Source: Lentisphaerae bacterium WC36 (GTDB lineage Bacteria; Verrucomicrobiota; Lentisphaeria; Victivallales; SZUA-371). Taken from it: a stretch of 64,000 nucleotides of DNA. Positions within the stretch are counted from its first letter, which is position 1; each line of letters starts with the position of its first letter. This document shows positions 27,712 to 36,696 of the stretch, in pieces. The stretch spans positions 310,001 to 374,000 of the forward strand of contig CP085689.1 of the NCBI GenBank assembly GCA_020683205.1, read 5' to 3'. The notes beneath the pieces are model-generated. The model was given only the letters and a program-made list of their open reading frames with translations. It did no database searches and was not told the origin of the DNA. A program made the position numbers and the translations under genes.

Positions 27712-27830
27712 AAAATTTAAATTATTTACTCCTCTAGGTTTTTAAGGTATTGATATTATTCTACATAAAATGGATGAAGATAAAGTTATTGACTTGCGTA
27801 GTTTTATCCATTAAAAAATTTAAATTATTT
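27616..27830 (+). repeat. 103-bp imperfect tandem duplication
   Basis: Unit one (27616-27718) covers the 3' end and stop codon of the preceding gene; unit two (27719-27821) repeats it with about eight changes, mostly in one block near its start (CCTCCAGATCTTGAAGG versus CCTCTAGGTTTTTAAGG), and nine bases of a third unit follow. The second copy is noncoding and the protein end is unchanged. The clustering of differences suggests an older duplication or partial gene conversion. Confidence 0.9.
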
Positions 27831-27962
27831 TTTAATAATCTTCATTATTGCTTCCAAAATTGTTAAATTTATATAAAAAATTACATTTTTGTAAAATTTT
27901 ATAATTATAAATTATTGGTTTAACTTGCTGTTTATCATTTAGTTATCGTTTTTATTGATGTT

Positions 27963-27979
27963 TTGGCATTGCTTATGCT
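27963..27979 (+). promoter_or_regulatory. Sigma-54 promoter of glnK-amtB
   Basis: TTGGCATTGCTTATGCT matches the -24/-12 consensus, with GG and GC exactly 10 bases apart. The -12 GC is 41 bases before the glnK ATG, giving a leader of about 28 bases with GGAG. Nitrogen-limited expression of glnK-amtB from sigma-54 with NtrC is well known in proteobacteria, so location and sequence agree. No full NtrC site was recognised upstream. Confidence 0.8.
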
Positions 27980-28018
27980 AAGTTGATATTCAAACGCAAA
28001 CAACTATTGGAGATAAAA

Positions 28019-28360
28019 ATGAAATTAATTATTGCGTATATCAAAGTAGAACGGCTAAATGCCGTTAAGCAAGAACTTTATAAAAATGAAATTTATAAAA
28101 TGTCGGTTACTAATGCTCTTGGCTGTGGTCAGCAACGTGGCTATCATGAAACATACCGTGGAACAGATGTAGAAGTAAATTTGCTTAAAAAATTACGACT
28201 TGAAATAGCTGTTAATAGTGAATTTGTCGAACAAACAATAGCTGCGATTATTCGTGGCGCTAAAACTGCTGAAATTGGTGATGGTAAAATTTTTATTATG
28301 CCATTAGAAGGATGTATTAGAATTAGAACAGAAGAGCGTGGTGAAGAAGCCATCGGTTAA
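28019..28360 (+). CDS. glnK: Nitrogen regulatory protein P-II
   Basis: A 113-residue P-II trimer protein. It begins [20 protein letters not shown], contains the T-loop with [18 protein letters not shown] (the position of the uridylylated Tyr falls at YRG) and the C-loop region near [14 protein letters not shown] binds ATP, ADP and 2-oxoglutarate and blocks AmtB when nitrogen is plentiful. Start: GGAG lies 7 bases before ATG 28019, and homology begins there; an earlier in-frame ATG would place the start upstream of this site and add 12 unrelated residues. The amtB gene follows after 18 bases, the classic pair. Confidence 0.94.
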   Translation: MKLIIAYIKVERLNAVKQELYKNEIYKMSVTNALGCGQQRGYHETYRGTDVEVNLLKKLRLEIAVNSEFVEQTIAAIIRGAKTAEIGDGKIFIMPLEGCIRIRTEERGEEAIG

Positions 28361-28378
28361 AAATAGAGGAAAGTAACG

Positions 28379-29692
28379 ATGAGAAAAAATTTATTGATAA
28401 TTGGAGGATTAATGTTTTTAGGGATTAGTTCAGTAAAAGCAGCTGAAAGTAATGTAATGCTTTCAGAACAGATGTTTACTTTAAATAACCTATGGATTTT
28501 GATAGCGACGGTGTTAGTTTTTATTATGCATTTGGGTTTTGCAACGCTTGAAGCGGGGTTGACTAGAGCAAAAAATTGTGTGAACATCTTGTTTAAAAAT
28601 GTTATGACTGTTGCTATTGGGTTATTAACATTTGCTTTAGTTGGTTTTAATATCATGTATCCAGGTAACGAATGGACTATCGTAAAATGGTTTGGATTTG
28701 CTGGATTTGGTTTGAACTGTCCTGAGGGAGCAGCGGGGTTAATAAATTATAATGGCGGAAATTATTCGTATTATGCTGATTTTATTTTTCAAGGAATGTT
28801 TGCAGCAACTGCGGCAACAATAATTTCTGGTGCTGTTGCAGAACGTATGAAATTAACTTCGTATTTGATTTTTTGCACATTATTTGTAGGAATTGTTTAC
28901 CCTATTGTTGGTTCTTGGGGTTGGGGAGGAGGTTGGTTAAGTGATCTAGGATTTAAAGATTTTGCTGGTTCAGCATTTGTTCACAGCGTGGGTGGCTGGG
29001 GTGCTTTAGCTGGCGTGATGCTACTAGGTCCGAGAAGTGGTAAATATGTTTTGAATCAAAGTAAGGCAATTATGGGACATAATATGCCATTGGCTGCAAT
29101 AGGAGTATTCATGTTATGGATGGGGTGGTTTGGTTTTAATGGAGGTTCAGTTTTTTCTGCTGACCCAGAAGCGCTATCGTTAGTTTTTGTCACAACAACA
29201 ATGAGTGCGGTGGCTGGAATTGCAACCGCAAACATAACATCATGGATTATTTCAAAAAAACCAGATTTGTCGATGGTTTTAAATGGCTGTTTAGCGGGTT
29301 TAGTTGGAATTACTGCTTGTGCAGATGCTGTAACAGTTAATGAATCATTAATTATTGGAGCAGTTTCTGGAGTTATTGTGGTATTAGCAGTTCTTGGTTT
29401 TGACAAGGTTCGTTTGGATGATCCAGTGGGAGCTTTATCAGTGCATTTAGTTTGTGGAACTTGGAGTGTTTTGGCGACAGGAATTTTTTGTGAAGGTATT
29501 AGTTTTGCTACACAGCTAATTGGCGTTGTAGTTATTGGTATCGTTAGTTTTGCATCAGCGTATGCTATTTTTGGAGTTTTAAAAGTAACATTAGGAATAC
29601 GTGTACACAAAGAGGAAGAGCTACGTGGACTTGATATTGGTGAGCATGGTCTTGAATCATATAGTGGATTTCAAATTTTTGATTGTCAATAA
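28379..29692 (+). CDS. amtB: Ammonium transporter
   Basis: A 437-residue Amt protein with a cleavable signal peptide (MRKNLLIIGGLMFLG..., cleavage near VKAAES) and 11 membrane helices. The pore twin-His are visible: H in FAGSAFVHSVGGWGALAG and H in GALSVHLVCGTWSVLA. The C-terminal cytoplasmic tail RGLDIGEHGLESYSGF is the segment involved in P-II contact and subunit gating. It imports ammonium. It is the second gene of a sigma-54-driven operon with glnK, ending at a strong terminator. Confidence 0.95.
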   Translation: MRKNLLIIGGLMFLGISSVKAAESNVMLSEQMFTLNNLWILIATVLVFIMHLGFATLEAGLTRAKNCVNILFKNVMTVAIGLLTFALVGFNIMYPGNEWTIVKWFGFAGFGLNCPEGAAGLINYNGGNYSYYADFIFQGMFAATAATIISGAVAERMKLTSYLIFCTLFVGIVYPIVGSWGWGGGWLSDLGFKDFAGSAFVHSVGGWGALAGVMLLGPRSGKYVLNQSKAIMGHNMPLAAIGVFMLWMGWFGFNGGSVFSADPEALSLVFVTTTMSAVAGIATANITSWIISKKPDLSMVLNGCLAGLVGITACADAVTVNESLIIGAVSGVIVVLAVLGFDKVRLDDPVGALSVHLVCGTWSVLATGIFCEGISFATQLIGVVVIGIVSFASAYAIFGVLKVTLGIRVHKEEELRGLDIGEHGLESYSGFQIFDCQ

Positions 29693-29710
29693 AATATAAA
29701 TTAATAAGCT

Positions 29711-29750
29711 AAAAAAAGCGTTTTACTTTAATTGTAAAACGCTTTTTTTA
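29711..29750. terminator. Bidirectional terminator after amtB
   Basis: GCGTTTTAC (29718-29726) pairs with GTAAAACGC (29734-29742) over a 7-base loop, flanked by seven A on the left and seven T on the right, so it can stop transcripts from both sides (amtB and the proline-rich protein gene). Confidence 0.88.
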
Positions 29751-29772
29751 TCAATATCTGAAAGAAGTATAA

Positions 29773-30636
29773 TTACTTCACTACATCTTTTAAGTATGGT
29801 AATTCAATCTGTTGACCAACAATATCTTCTTGCCAATGGTTTAAGAACTGAGTTGCAACAATAACAAATAACCCAATTACAAATAGTAATGAAATCACAG
29901 CTGCAAAAGTATAAAGACCATCAGGATCAGTTCCTTTTTTAGCCATTTTGTCCATCTTTTCCTTTTCAGCTGCTTCAGCTTCTAATTCTTCTTTAGATGG
30001 ACCTTCTTCTTCTTTTACTTTCATTTTTTCTTTGGCTTCAGCTTCTTTTTTCGCTTTTTCCTCAGCACGTTTTTTTGCTAATTCCTGAGGATTTGGAGCC
30101 GCTGCTGTTTCAGCTTTTGGGGTAGCTTTTGGCTTTAATGCAATAGCTGGTTTAGGCGCAATTGGTTTTGGTGTTTCCGCTGTAGTAGCTTCTTTTTTAA
30201 CTTCTACTTTTGGTGTCTCAGATGCAGGAGCTTCTTCTTTAGCAACAGGTTTAATTGTTGGCTTAGGAGCATCGGTTTTTGCCGTAACAGGTTTAATTGT
30301 TGGCTTAGGAGCATCGGTTTTTGCCGTAACAGGTTTAATTGTTGGCTTAGGAGCATCGGTTTTTGCCGTAACAGGTTTAATTGTTGGCTTAGGAGTATCG
30401 GTTTTTGCCGTAACAGGTTTAATTGTTGGCTTAGGAGCATCTGCTTTATTTGTAGCTTGAGCCGCAACAGGTTTAATTGTTGGCTTAGGGGTATCACTTT
30501 GAGATACAGGTTTTACTGTAATCTTAGGTTTTGCAACTCCACCCTCTTTATTTAGTGCAATTTTAGGTTTTAAATCACTACTTTTTGCTTCTGCCGGATT
30601 TGAACTTACATTTTTTTCCTGATTATTCTCAACCAT
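29773..30636 (-). CDS. Proline-rich repeat protein with one C-terminal transmembrane helix
   Basis: A 287-residue protein of unknown role. Residues about 40-130 hold six copies of PKPTIKPV, four of them within an exact 14-residue unit (KPTIKPVTAKTDAP), followed by a second Pro/Ala/Lys region and a charged Glu/Lys helix (about 190-235). A single membrane helix (YTFAAVISLLFVIGLFVIVA, about 240-260) comes near the end, then about 25 residues with ELPYLKDVV. There is no signal peptide, so the long repeat arm is probably cytoplasmic, with a short periplasmic tail. A start at ATG 30636 follows CAGGAAA; an upstream in-frame ATG (30654) precedes it. Low-complexity proteins like this may scaffold or span a crowded layer. 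Confidence 0.65.
   Translation of the reverse strand: MVENNQEKNVSSNPAEAKSSDLKPKIALNKEGGVAKPKITVKPVSQSDTPKPTIKPVAAQATNKADAPKPTIKPVTAKTDTPKPTIKPVTAKTDAPKPTIKPVTAKTDAPKPTIKPVTAKTDAPKPTIKPVAKEEAPASETPKVEVKKEATTAETPKPIAPKPAIALKPKATPKAETAAAPNPQELAKKRAEEKAKKEAEAKEKMKVKEEEGPSKEELEAEAAEKEKMDKMAKKGTDPDGLYTFAAVISLLFVIGLFVIVATQFLNHWQEDIVGQQIELPYLKDVVK
30241..30495 (-). repeat. 42-bp coding tandem repeats in the proline-rich gene
   Basis: The motif ACAGGTTTAATTGTTGGCTT (plus strand) recurs six times, four at exact 42-base steps with almost no base changes. The near-identity at DNA level, including silent positions, indicates recent expansion or homogenisation, so copy number may vary between strains. Confidence 0.9.
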
Positions 30637-30977
30637 AATTATTTCCTGCCTCAAACTTAAATTGGTATAAACTAAATATACATAACCAAAATTAAAAAAT
30701 TAACCGCTAACATAAAATCTTTTATATGTTATTTTACTTTAGAACATTTTCGCTATAGAAAACAATTGTTCTACCATTATTTCTATGTAAAGTTTGTATC
30801 GTTAAAACTCCACAATATTTTTTTAATACTCTTTTGTTATTAAATAATCCTCAATAAATTAAAGCTATTTTACCATAAAATCAAAAAAATTATTGAAAAA
30901 AGTTGCAAATTAACTTCTAAAGCATCCTTAAAAGTGATAAAATGCTCTTTTTAGCTCTATATTTTGATTGGCTTTTT
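30637..30977. other. Intergenic region upstream of the proline-rich gene
   Basis: 341 bases, AT-rich, between two minus-strand genes. It must contain the proline-rich gene's promoter. A 5-bp AGCAT/ATGCT hairpin near 30924-30946 could be a weak terminator of the TPR gene, but lacks a T run on that strand. Nothing else seen. Confidence 0.4.
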
Positions 30978-32345
30978 TTATCCTAACAATGCAATTTTAT
31001 TAGCAACATCTTCATATTTTACATTATGTTGGTAAATTTCTTTATATAACTTTAATGCTTCTTCTTTTTGGTCGTTTAACTCATGTGCTTTCGCTAAGTT
31101 GTATAAGGCGTCAAGTTTGTCCTTGCCAAATGTTGGAATAGCTTCTACAACGCGGCGAATTTGATCAATTGCTAAATCATATTGACCTTTTTCGATAAAA
31201 CATTTACCCATGTACAATAATGCTGAATTTTTAATGCTATGAGCTTTAGCTGCCATTTGGAATTGCTCTAAAGCTTCATCATATGCAGATACTTCCCAAT
31301 ATAATAATGCTAAGTTGTAACGTAAATTTGAATCATTAGGGTAATCTTCAACACGTTTTTGAGCACGTTCAAGGCGGTATGTGAAGCGTTGATTAACTAA
31401 ATCTTGAACAGTTTCATTGTCAGCACCAGCTTCTTGTTGTTCAGCAATAATTTTATCATAAATAGCAACTTGAGATTTTTCAATGGCACGGTCGATTGCT
31501 GGGTCCATAACACCCATTTTTTCACTTAACTTGAAGTACGTTTGGATTGCATTTTCATGTTCATTAATTTTATAGTAAAGTTCGCCTAATTTACGTAAAT
31601 CATCAAGTGAAGCATCTTCCAGTTCCGCTGTTCGTTCAGCTAATTTTTCAATCATAGCCTTAATATCATCTTCGTTACGAAGAACTCGATCCCCTTGACC
31701 TTCAATGTTATCTTCAGAAACCTGAATTTTATCAGCAAAAGATTGTTCTTTTTCCCAGCTGCCTTTTTCCATACTTGCCAATGCAGCCGCTGCACGAAGT
31801 TCTCCTTCAACATTTAAGTCATTAGGATGAAGTTCAGCAATGTCTTGGAAAATGCTCAGTACTTTAACACCTTCTTTTAGGCGTTTGTATATATTTGCTA
31901 ATTCACGAAGATTAGTTTCATTTTTTGGGTGATATTCACGAATGATTTCAAGAGCTTCAACTGCAATAAAATCTGCTTTCATTGAGACAGCAGTATCAGA
32001 CAAAGCTTTTAAAATTGTTGGGTTATTTAAATTTTTTGATAAAATATCTTCAGCTGTAGCCAGCGCTTCCTTTGGTGCACTTTTTGCCAACTTTTTTATT
32101 TTACCAACAGCAAAACTAGAACTGACATTATTAATAATACGCGCTAGAGCTCCCACTTTTTCAGTTTTAATGCGCTCTTGTTCTCTAAGTGCATTTCTTG
32201 CTTCAGTGAAACCTGGTTCAACCTTTAAAATAGATTTTAACTGGTCAATTGCATAATCGGTACCATTTTTTCTAATAGTCTCTTGTGCTTTTTGAAAGCG
32301 TTGTCTTAAAGATGCTGCTACTTCGTTTATTTTTTTCTGTTCCAT
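30978..32345 (-). CDS. TPR-repeat cytoplasmic protein
   Basis: A 455-residue protein with tetratricopeptide units: near the N-terminus (AIDQLKSILKVEPGFTEARNAL), in the middle (ALEIIREYHPKNETNLRELANIYKRL) and several at the C-terminus (LRYNLALLYWEVSAYDEALEQF, ALLYMGKCFIEKGQYDLAIDQI, LDALYNLAKAHELNDQKEEAL). A charged insert separates them. No signal peptide or membrane helix. ATG 32345 (with AGG upstream) is preferred to ATG 32363 but both are possible. It might work with the proline-rich membrane protein downstream. No specific function can be given. Confidence 0.7.
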   Translation of the reverse strand: MEQKKINEVAASLRQRFQKAQETIRKNGTDYAIDQLKSILKVEPGFTEARNALREQERIKTEKVGALARIINNVSSSFAVGKIKKLAKSAPKEALATAEDILSKNLNNPTILKALSDTAVSMKADFIAVEALEIIREYHPKNETNLRELANIYKRLKEGVKVLSIFQDIAELHPNDLNVEGELRAAAALASMEKGSWEKEQSFADKIQVSEDNIEGQGDRVLRNEDDIKAMIEKLAERTAELEDASLDDLRKLGELYYKINEHENAIQTYFKLSEKMGVMDPAIDRAIEKSQVAIYDKIIAEQQEAGADNETVQDLVNQRFTYRLERAQKRVEDYPNDSNLRYNLALLYWEVSAYDEALEQFQMAAKAHSIKNSALLYMGKCFIEKGQYDLAIDQIRRVVEAIPTFGKDKLDALYNLAKAHELNDQKEEALKLYKEIYQHNVKYEDVANKIALLG

Positions 32346-32533
32346 AACTTTTAACCTATTCATTTCACAGTTAGTAAATTTTATATCAAAACTTAGTTAA
32401 AGTATTATCAAATAGCGTTATTGTCTAATTTTATTCTTAAAAAAAGAGCTTTTTTCTAATTTAGTTTATTTAAAATAATTTATTTTTTTGCTAATTGATA
32501 TATATTACAAATGAAAAAATGAGGATTTAATGA

Positions 32534-33898
32534 ATGAATACAGATGATACAATCGCTGCTTTATGTACAGGTGTAGGCGGAGCAATTAATATAATTAGAA
32601 TTTCTGGCGAGCAGGCTTTTGATATTGGTCAAAAGGTATGGGAAGGAAGTAAATTTTTAAAAGAAAATCCGAGAGTTATGTTGTTTGGTAGAGTAGCTCT
32701 TGGTGAAAATTCTTATGATCAAGCATTGGCGGTTGGTATGCCTAACCCACATAGCTATACTGGCGAGGATGTAGTTGAATTACATTGTCACGGCGGCTCT
32801 TTAGTGGCTGGTAAAGTTTTAGAAATGTGTGTAAAAAATGGTGCACGTAGTGCAGAGGGTGGTGAATTCACTTATCGAGCATTTTTAAATGATAAAATGG
32901 ATTTAACTCAAGCAGAAGCTGTTCAGGATATAATTTCTGCGCATAGCAAGATGGCGTTAAGTTTAGCTGAAAAACAGATTTCAGGTCAGCTAGGAGTTAA
33001 AGTTAGTGAAATTCGTCTGCAACTATTTGAATTGTTAGCTGAAATTGAATCTAGAATGGATTTCCCTGAGGAAAATTTGGACTGGGTCGCTCCAAAAATT
33101 ATTAACGAAAAAATTGATTCAACGGTTGAAGATATTTCTAAATTATTATCATCTAGAACTGAGGGAGCCGTTTTGCGTGACGGTGTAAAAGTTGTGATTG
33201 CCGGTCGGCCCAATGCAGGGAAATCAAGTTTATTAAATTTACTATTAGGTTTTGATCGAGCGATTGTTACGCAGTTAGCGGGGACGACTCGTGATACATT
33301 AGAAGAATTTGCTACAATTCGTAATATTCCAGTTAATTTAGTTGATACGGCTGGAATTCGTGATGCAGATAATATCATTGAACAAATTGGAATTGACCGT
33401 AGTCGTAAATCGTTAGATACTGCGCATCTTATTTTTTGGTTGTTAGATGCGAGTAGCGATTACGAGGCAGAGCTTAAGGAAATGGAAAATCATTTAGATG
33501 CTGATGCACCAGTCATTGTTATTTGGAATAAAATTGATGAATTAGCAAGATTAAATAAAACGGTTGATGATTTACCTGAAACTCCATTTTCTACTGTAAA
33601 AATTTCAGTTGTAGAAAATAAAAATATTGATAACCTCCTTGATTTATTTGAAGAGAAAGTTTGGGGATATCCACATAATACTGAGCCAGATTTAGCGGTT
33701 AGTTCACGTCATAGTGCGTTATTAGATGAGGCACTGGTTGCATTAGCTGAATTACCAGAGTTAGTAAGCGCAGAAGATTGGGAGTTAAGCGCAGTGAATT
33801 TACATAGTGCCGTGATGTCGTTAGGGACAATTACGGGTGAAGATGCTTCAATTGATGTTTTGGAGAATATTTTTAGTAATTTCTGTATTGGAAAATAA
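32534..33898 (+). CDS. mnmE: tRNA uridine-5-carboxymethylaminomethyl modification GTPase
   Basis: A 454-residue MnmE (TrmE). The N-terminal folate-binding domain (ALCTGVGGAINIIRISG, HCHGGSLV) is followed by a helical domain and an inserted G domain: G1 GRPNAGKSS, G3 DTAGIRD, G4 NKID. The C-terminal CIGK ends the protein exactly, as required for catalysis. With MnmG it installs the cmnm5/nm5 group on U34 of tRNAs. GAGGA lies before the ATG; a second ATG four bases earlier is out of frame and stops at once. priA begins 5 bases after the stop. Confidence 0.97.
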   Translation: MNTDDTIAALCTGVGGAINIIRISGEQAFDIGQKVWEGSKFLKENPRVMLFGRVALGENSYDQALAVGMPNPHSYTGEDVVELHCHGGSLVAGKVLEMCVKNGARSAEGGEFTYRAFLNDKMDLTQAEAVQDIISAHSKMALSLAEKQISGQLGVKVSEIRLQLFELLAEIESRMDFPEENLDWVAPKIINEKIDSTVEDISKLLSSRTEGAVLRDGVKVVIAGRPNAGKSSLLNLLLGFDRAIVTQLAGTTRDTLEEFATIRNIPVNLVDTAGIRDADNIIEQIGIDRSRKSLDTAHLIFWLLDASSDYEAELKEMENHLDADAPVIVIWNKIDELARLNKTVDDLPETPFSTVKISVVENKNIDNLLDLFEEKVWGYPHNTEPDLAVSSRHSALLDEALVALAELPELVSAEDWELSAVNLHSAVMSLGTITGEDASIDVLENIFSNFCIGK

Positions 33899-33903
33899 TT
33901 GTT

Positions 33904-36186
33904 ATGAAAAACAATATAGCTCGAGTTGCGTTATTAAATAGTGAATATGAATATTTAATTCCTGATGAATTATTGCATGTGGTTCATGAGGGAAGTCAAG
34001 TCTACATTCCCTTTGGCAAATCAAAGCGACGTGGTCATATTGTAAAAATTAGTAATAAAAGTGAATTTCCGGTTGATCAGTTAAAGTCAATAATTGAAGT
34101 GTATGGAAAGCAAGCCTTAATCACACCTCAGTTATTAAAGTTAGGAGACTGGATGGCTCAATATTATTGTTGCAGTAAAGAGCGTGCAATGCGAACTTTA
34201 TTGCCTGGATCTGTGCGTAATGGAAAGGTTAAACACCAACGAATTAGTCATTATTTTATCAATGATTCTAAAATTGCTGAAGAATTTTTAGTAAAAAATA
34301 AAAACAATAAAAACCGTCATTTACAATGTGAAGCATTAAAAGTTTTGTTAACGCATAATGAGTTAGTTGCTAATGCGTTGATTAGTGAATCAGGTTGTTC
34401 AACTTCAACGATAAAATCACTGTTGAAAAACGATTTAATTGGCGAAGAAAAACGGGTTGTGCAACGTGATCCGTTTGCCAATCGTGAAATCATTAGAACT
34501 GAAAAATTAGCATTAATGACTGAGCAACAGACGGCATTACAAAAGATTAACCAGCTTCAAGATGAGATATTAGATAAGAAAAAGACAGTAAATCCCCACA
34601 CGGTGTTATTATTTGGAGTGACAGGTAGTGGCAAGACTGAAGTTTATCTACAAGCGATTGACCATTGTATAAATTTAAATAAAGAAGCAATTGTTTTGGT
34701 GCCTGAAATTGCCTTAACACCACAAACTGTTAGCCGTTTTAGAGCACGATTTGGTGATGAAATTAGCGTCTTGCATAGCGGTTTAAGTGATGGCGAACGT
34801 TTTGACGAATGGAGTAAAGTTAGCAATGGAACGGTGAAGATTGCCGTTGGAGCACGTTCTGCATTGTTTGCACCGTTTAAAAATTTAGGGTTAATTATCG
34901 TCGATGAAGAGCATGAAGGAACCTATAAGCAAAGTGAAGCACCCCGATACCATGCCCGTGATGTCGCAGTTATGCGTGGTCATTTAGAGAATGCCGTAGT
35001 GGTCCTAGGTTCGGCAACGCCGTCATTTGAAAGTTATAATAATGCATTAAATGGCAAATATGTTCTGGCAATATTAAAACAACGAGTTGATGATCGTGCA
35101 ATGCCTGAGGTTAAAATTATTGATTTACGAATGGACGCTGCATTAAATAATCCACAACCGACTAAAAAAGACGAAGAAGATGTTGAATTTAAGAGTAGTT
35201 TTTTTTCAAATATGTTAATTGATGCCGTGCGTGAAAAAATTCATTTGGGCGAACAGGTTATTTTATTTTTGAATCGTCGTGGATTTGCCCGTCAGATGAT
35301 GTGCGAACAGTGTGGTTATGTGGCGATGTGCCCAAATTGTTCGATTGCATATACATATCATAAAGCGTACGATACGTTGTGTTGTCATATGTGCATGGAT
35401 ACGATTCAGGCATTGGATGTTTGTCCAGATTGTCAAAGTAAAGAGGTGCGTTATTCGGGGTTGGGTACTGAAAAGGTTGAGGAAATTGCCCGTAAATTAT
35501 TCAAGGGGGCAAGAATAGCCCGTATGGATTCAGATACGATGCGTGGAGGTCATAAATCATATGAAGCAGTGTTAAATAAATTTTCACGTGGTGAAATTGA
35601 TGTTTTAATTGGAACGCAAATGATTGCGAAGGGGCTTCATGTCGAACGTGTTACATTAGTGGGAATTTTAAATGCTGACCATGGGTTATATATTCCAGAT
35701 TTTAGAGCAGGGGAAAGGACATTTCAGTTAATTACACAGGTGGCAGGTCGTGCTGGGCGTGGTGATATGGAAGGTGAAGTTTTAATTCAGAGTCACAATC
35801 CATTTAATGAAACGATTCAATATGCCAAAAAACATGATTATGTCAGTTTTTATGAATACGATATGGAAGTGCGTAATTTGTTAAGTTATCCGCCAAATGG
35901 TCATTTGATTGCCGTTTATTTTGAGGGTGAAGATAATGATTTAGTTGCAAATGTTGCAAAAGATTTTGCCAATACATTGCAGAAATATTTAAATGATTCA
36001 ATCACGGTTAGTGAAGTTGGAGTTGCACCCATTGAGCGAATTAAGAAGAAATTTCGCTATATGACAATGTATCGTGGAACAAAATTAAAGGCAGTGCGAG
36101 GAGCAATTCGCCATTTAATTCTTCATAATAATTATCCCAAAAAAGTTCATATTTATGCTGATGTTGACGCAGTAAGTTTATTGTAA
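33904..36186 (+). CDS. priA: Primosomal replication restart helicase
   Basis: A 760-residue PriA. The N-terminal 3'-DNA-binding domain is present (YEYLIPDELLHVVHEGSQVYIPFG), then helicase motifs: Walker A FGVTGSGKTEV, motif II VDEEHEG, motif III GSATPS. Two zinc knots occur in the helicase-C part (CEQCGYVAMCPNC; CCHMC; CPDC), followed by GTEKVEEIARKLF, IGTQMIAKGLH and RVTLVGILNADHGL. It reloads the replisome at collapsed forks. It follows mnmE with almost no gap and has no good Shine-Dalgarno sequence of its own, so coupling is likely. Confidence 0.96.
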   Translation: MKNNIARVALLNSEYEYLIPDELLHVVHEGSQVYIPFGKSKRRGHIVKISNKSEFPVDQLKSIIEVYGKQALITPQLLKLGDWMAQYYCCSKERAMRTLLPGSVRNGKVKHQRISHYFINDSKIAEEFLVKNKNNKNRHLQCEALKVLLTHNELVANALISESGCSTSTIKSLLKNDLIGEEKRVVQRDPFANREIIRTEKLALMTEQQTALQKINQLQDEILDKKKTVNPHTVLLFGVTGSGKTEVYLQAIDHCINLNKEAIVLVPEIALTPQTVSRFRARFGDEISVLHSGLSDGERFDEWSKVSNGTVKIAVGARSALFAPFKNLGLIIVDEEHEGTYKQSEAPRYHARDVAVMRGHLENAVVVLGSATPSFESYNNALNGKYVLAILKQRVDDRAMPEVKIIDLRMDAALNNPQPTKKDEEDVEFKSSFFSNMLIDAVREKIHLGEQVILFLNRRGFARQMMCEQCGYVAMCPNCSIAYTYHKAYDTLCCHMCMDTIQALDVCPDCQSKEVRYSGLGTEKVEEIARKLFKGARIARMDSDTMRGGHKSYEAVLNKFSRGEIDVLIGTQMIAKGLHVERVTLVGILNADHGLYIPDFRAGERTFQLITQVAGRAGRGDMEGEVLIQSHNPFNETIQYAKKHDYVSFYEYDMEVRNLLSYPPNGHLIAVYFEGEDNDLVANVAKDFANTLQKYLNDSITVSEVGVAPIERIKKKFRYMTMYRGTKLKAVRGAIRHLILHNNYPKKVHIYADVDAVSLL

Positions 36187-36696
36187 TAAAAGTATAGGCA
36201 ATGTTCCTCTGTTGCATTATGTCTCTGTACCACTAAATAGCGTTTATACAGAGTTTTGTGTGAATATGTTATAAGAGCGAGTTTAATCTTTTAATATTTT
36301 ACTTCACTACTGCTCGGCAGAGCATTTAGAAAATGCCCTTGCAATCATAATAAAATTAATGTAATAATGAAAAGCGCAGTAAGCGCCATGAAACGCACAT
36401 GAGAGGACAAGTTTGCGTTAGATAAATTGTATGAGGCAATTCTAAACAAAGTTGAGCAAAGGCACTCCGGTATAGTTTCATTTAATGAAGCGTTGAAAAA
36501 TTTAAGCATTTCATCTGCTTAAATTAAGACACTATGTACCGCTCTTAATTATTAAAAGAAAACTTAAAAATAATTTCAAAATTCAGTCTGCATTATTTTT
36601 TAGTGTGTGAGATGAGGATTTTTTTTTAAAATTCCGCGTGCGTTAGAGCTACAGTTCTTGCATTGATATATTAAATGAGATTGTAAAAAAAATTTT
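36187..36696. other. Decayed noncoding region after priA
   Basis: About 510 bases, less AT-rich than other spacers, without an intact gene. It holds the 36367-36522 remnant, a small GC-rich hairpin (GCTCGGCAGAGC near 36311) and the left copy of a 10-bp inverted repeat, CCGCTCTTAA (36539-36548). No priA terminator recognised. Confidence 0.45.
36367..36522 (+). pseudogene. Remnant ORF interrupted by TGA
   Basis: From ATG 36367 one frame reads 11 codons, TGA (36400-36402), then 39 more codons to TAA at 36520-36522. The second part (EDKFALDKLYEAILNKVEQR..., then SGIVSFNEALKNLSIS) has the look of real helical protein, so this is probably the end of a decayed gene. Family unknown. It lies in a region with base composition unlike its neighbours. 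Confidence 0.35.

Noticed and set aside
30924-30950. AGCAT/ATGCT hairpin as terminator of the TPR gene
   Set aside because: Only five pairs, long loop and no T run on the relevant strand.
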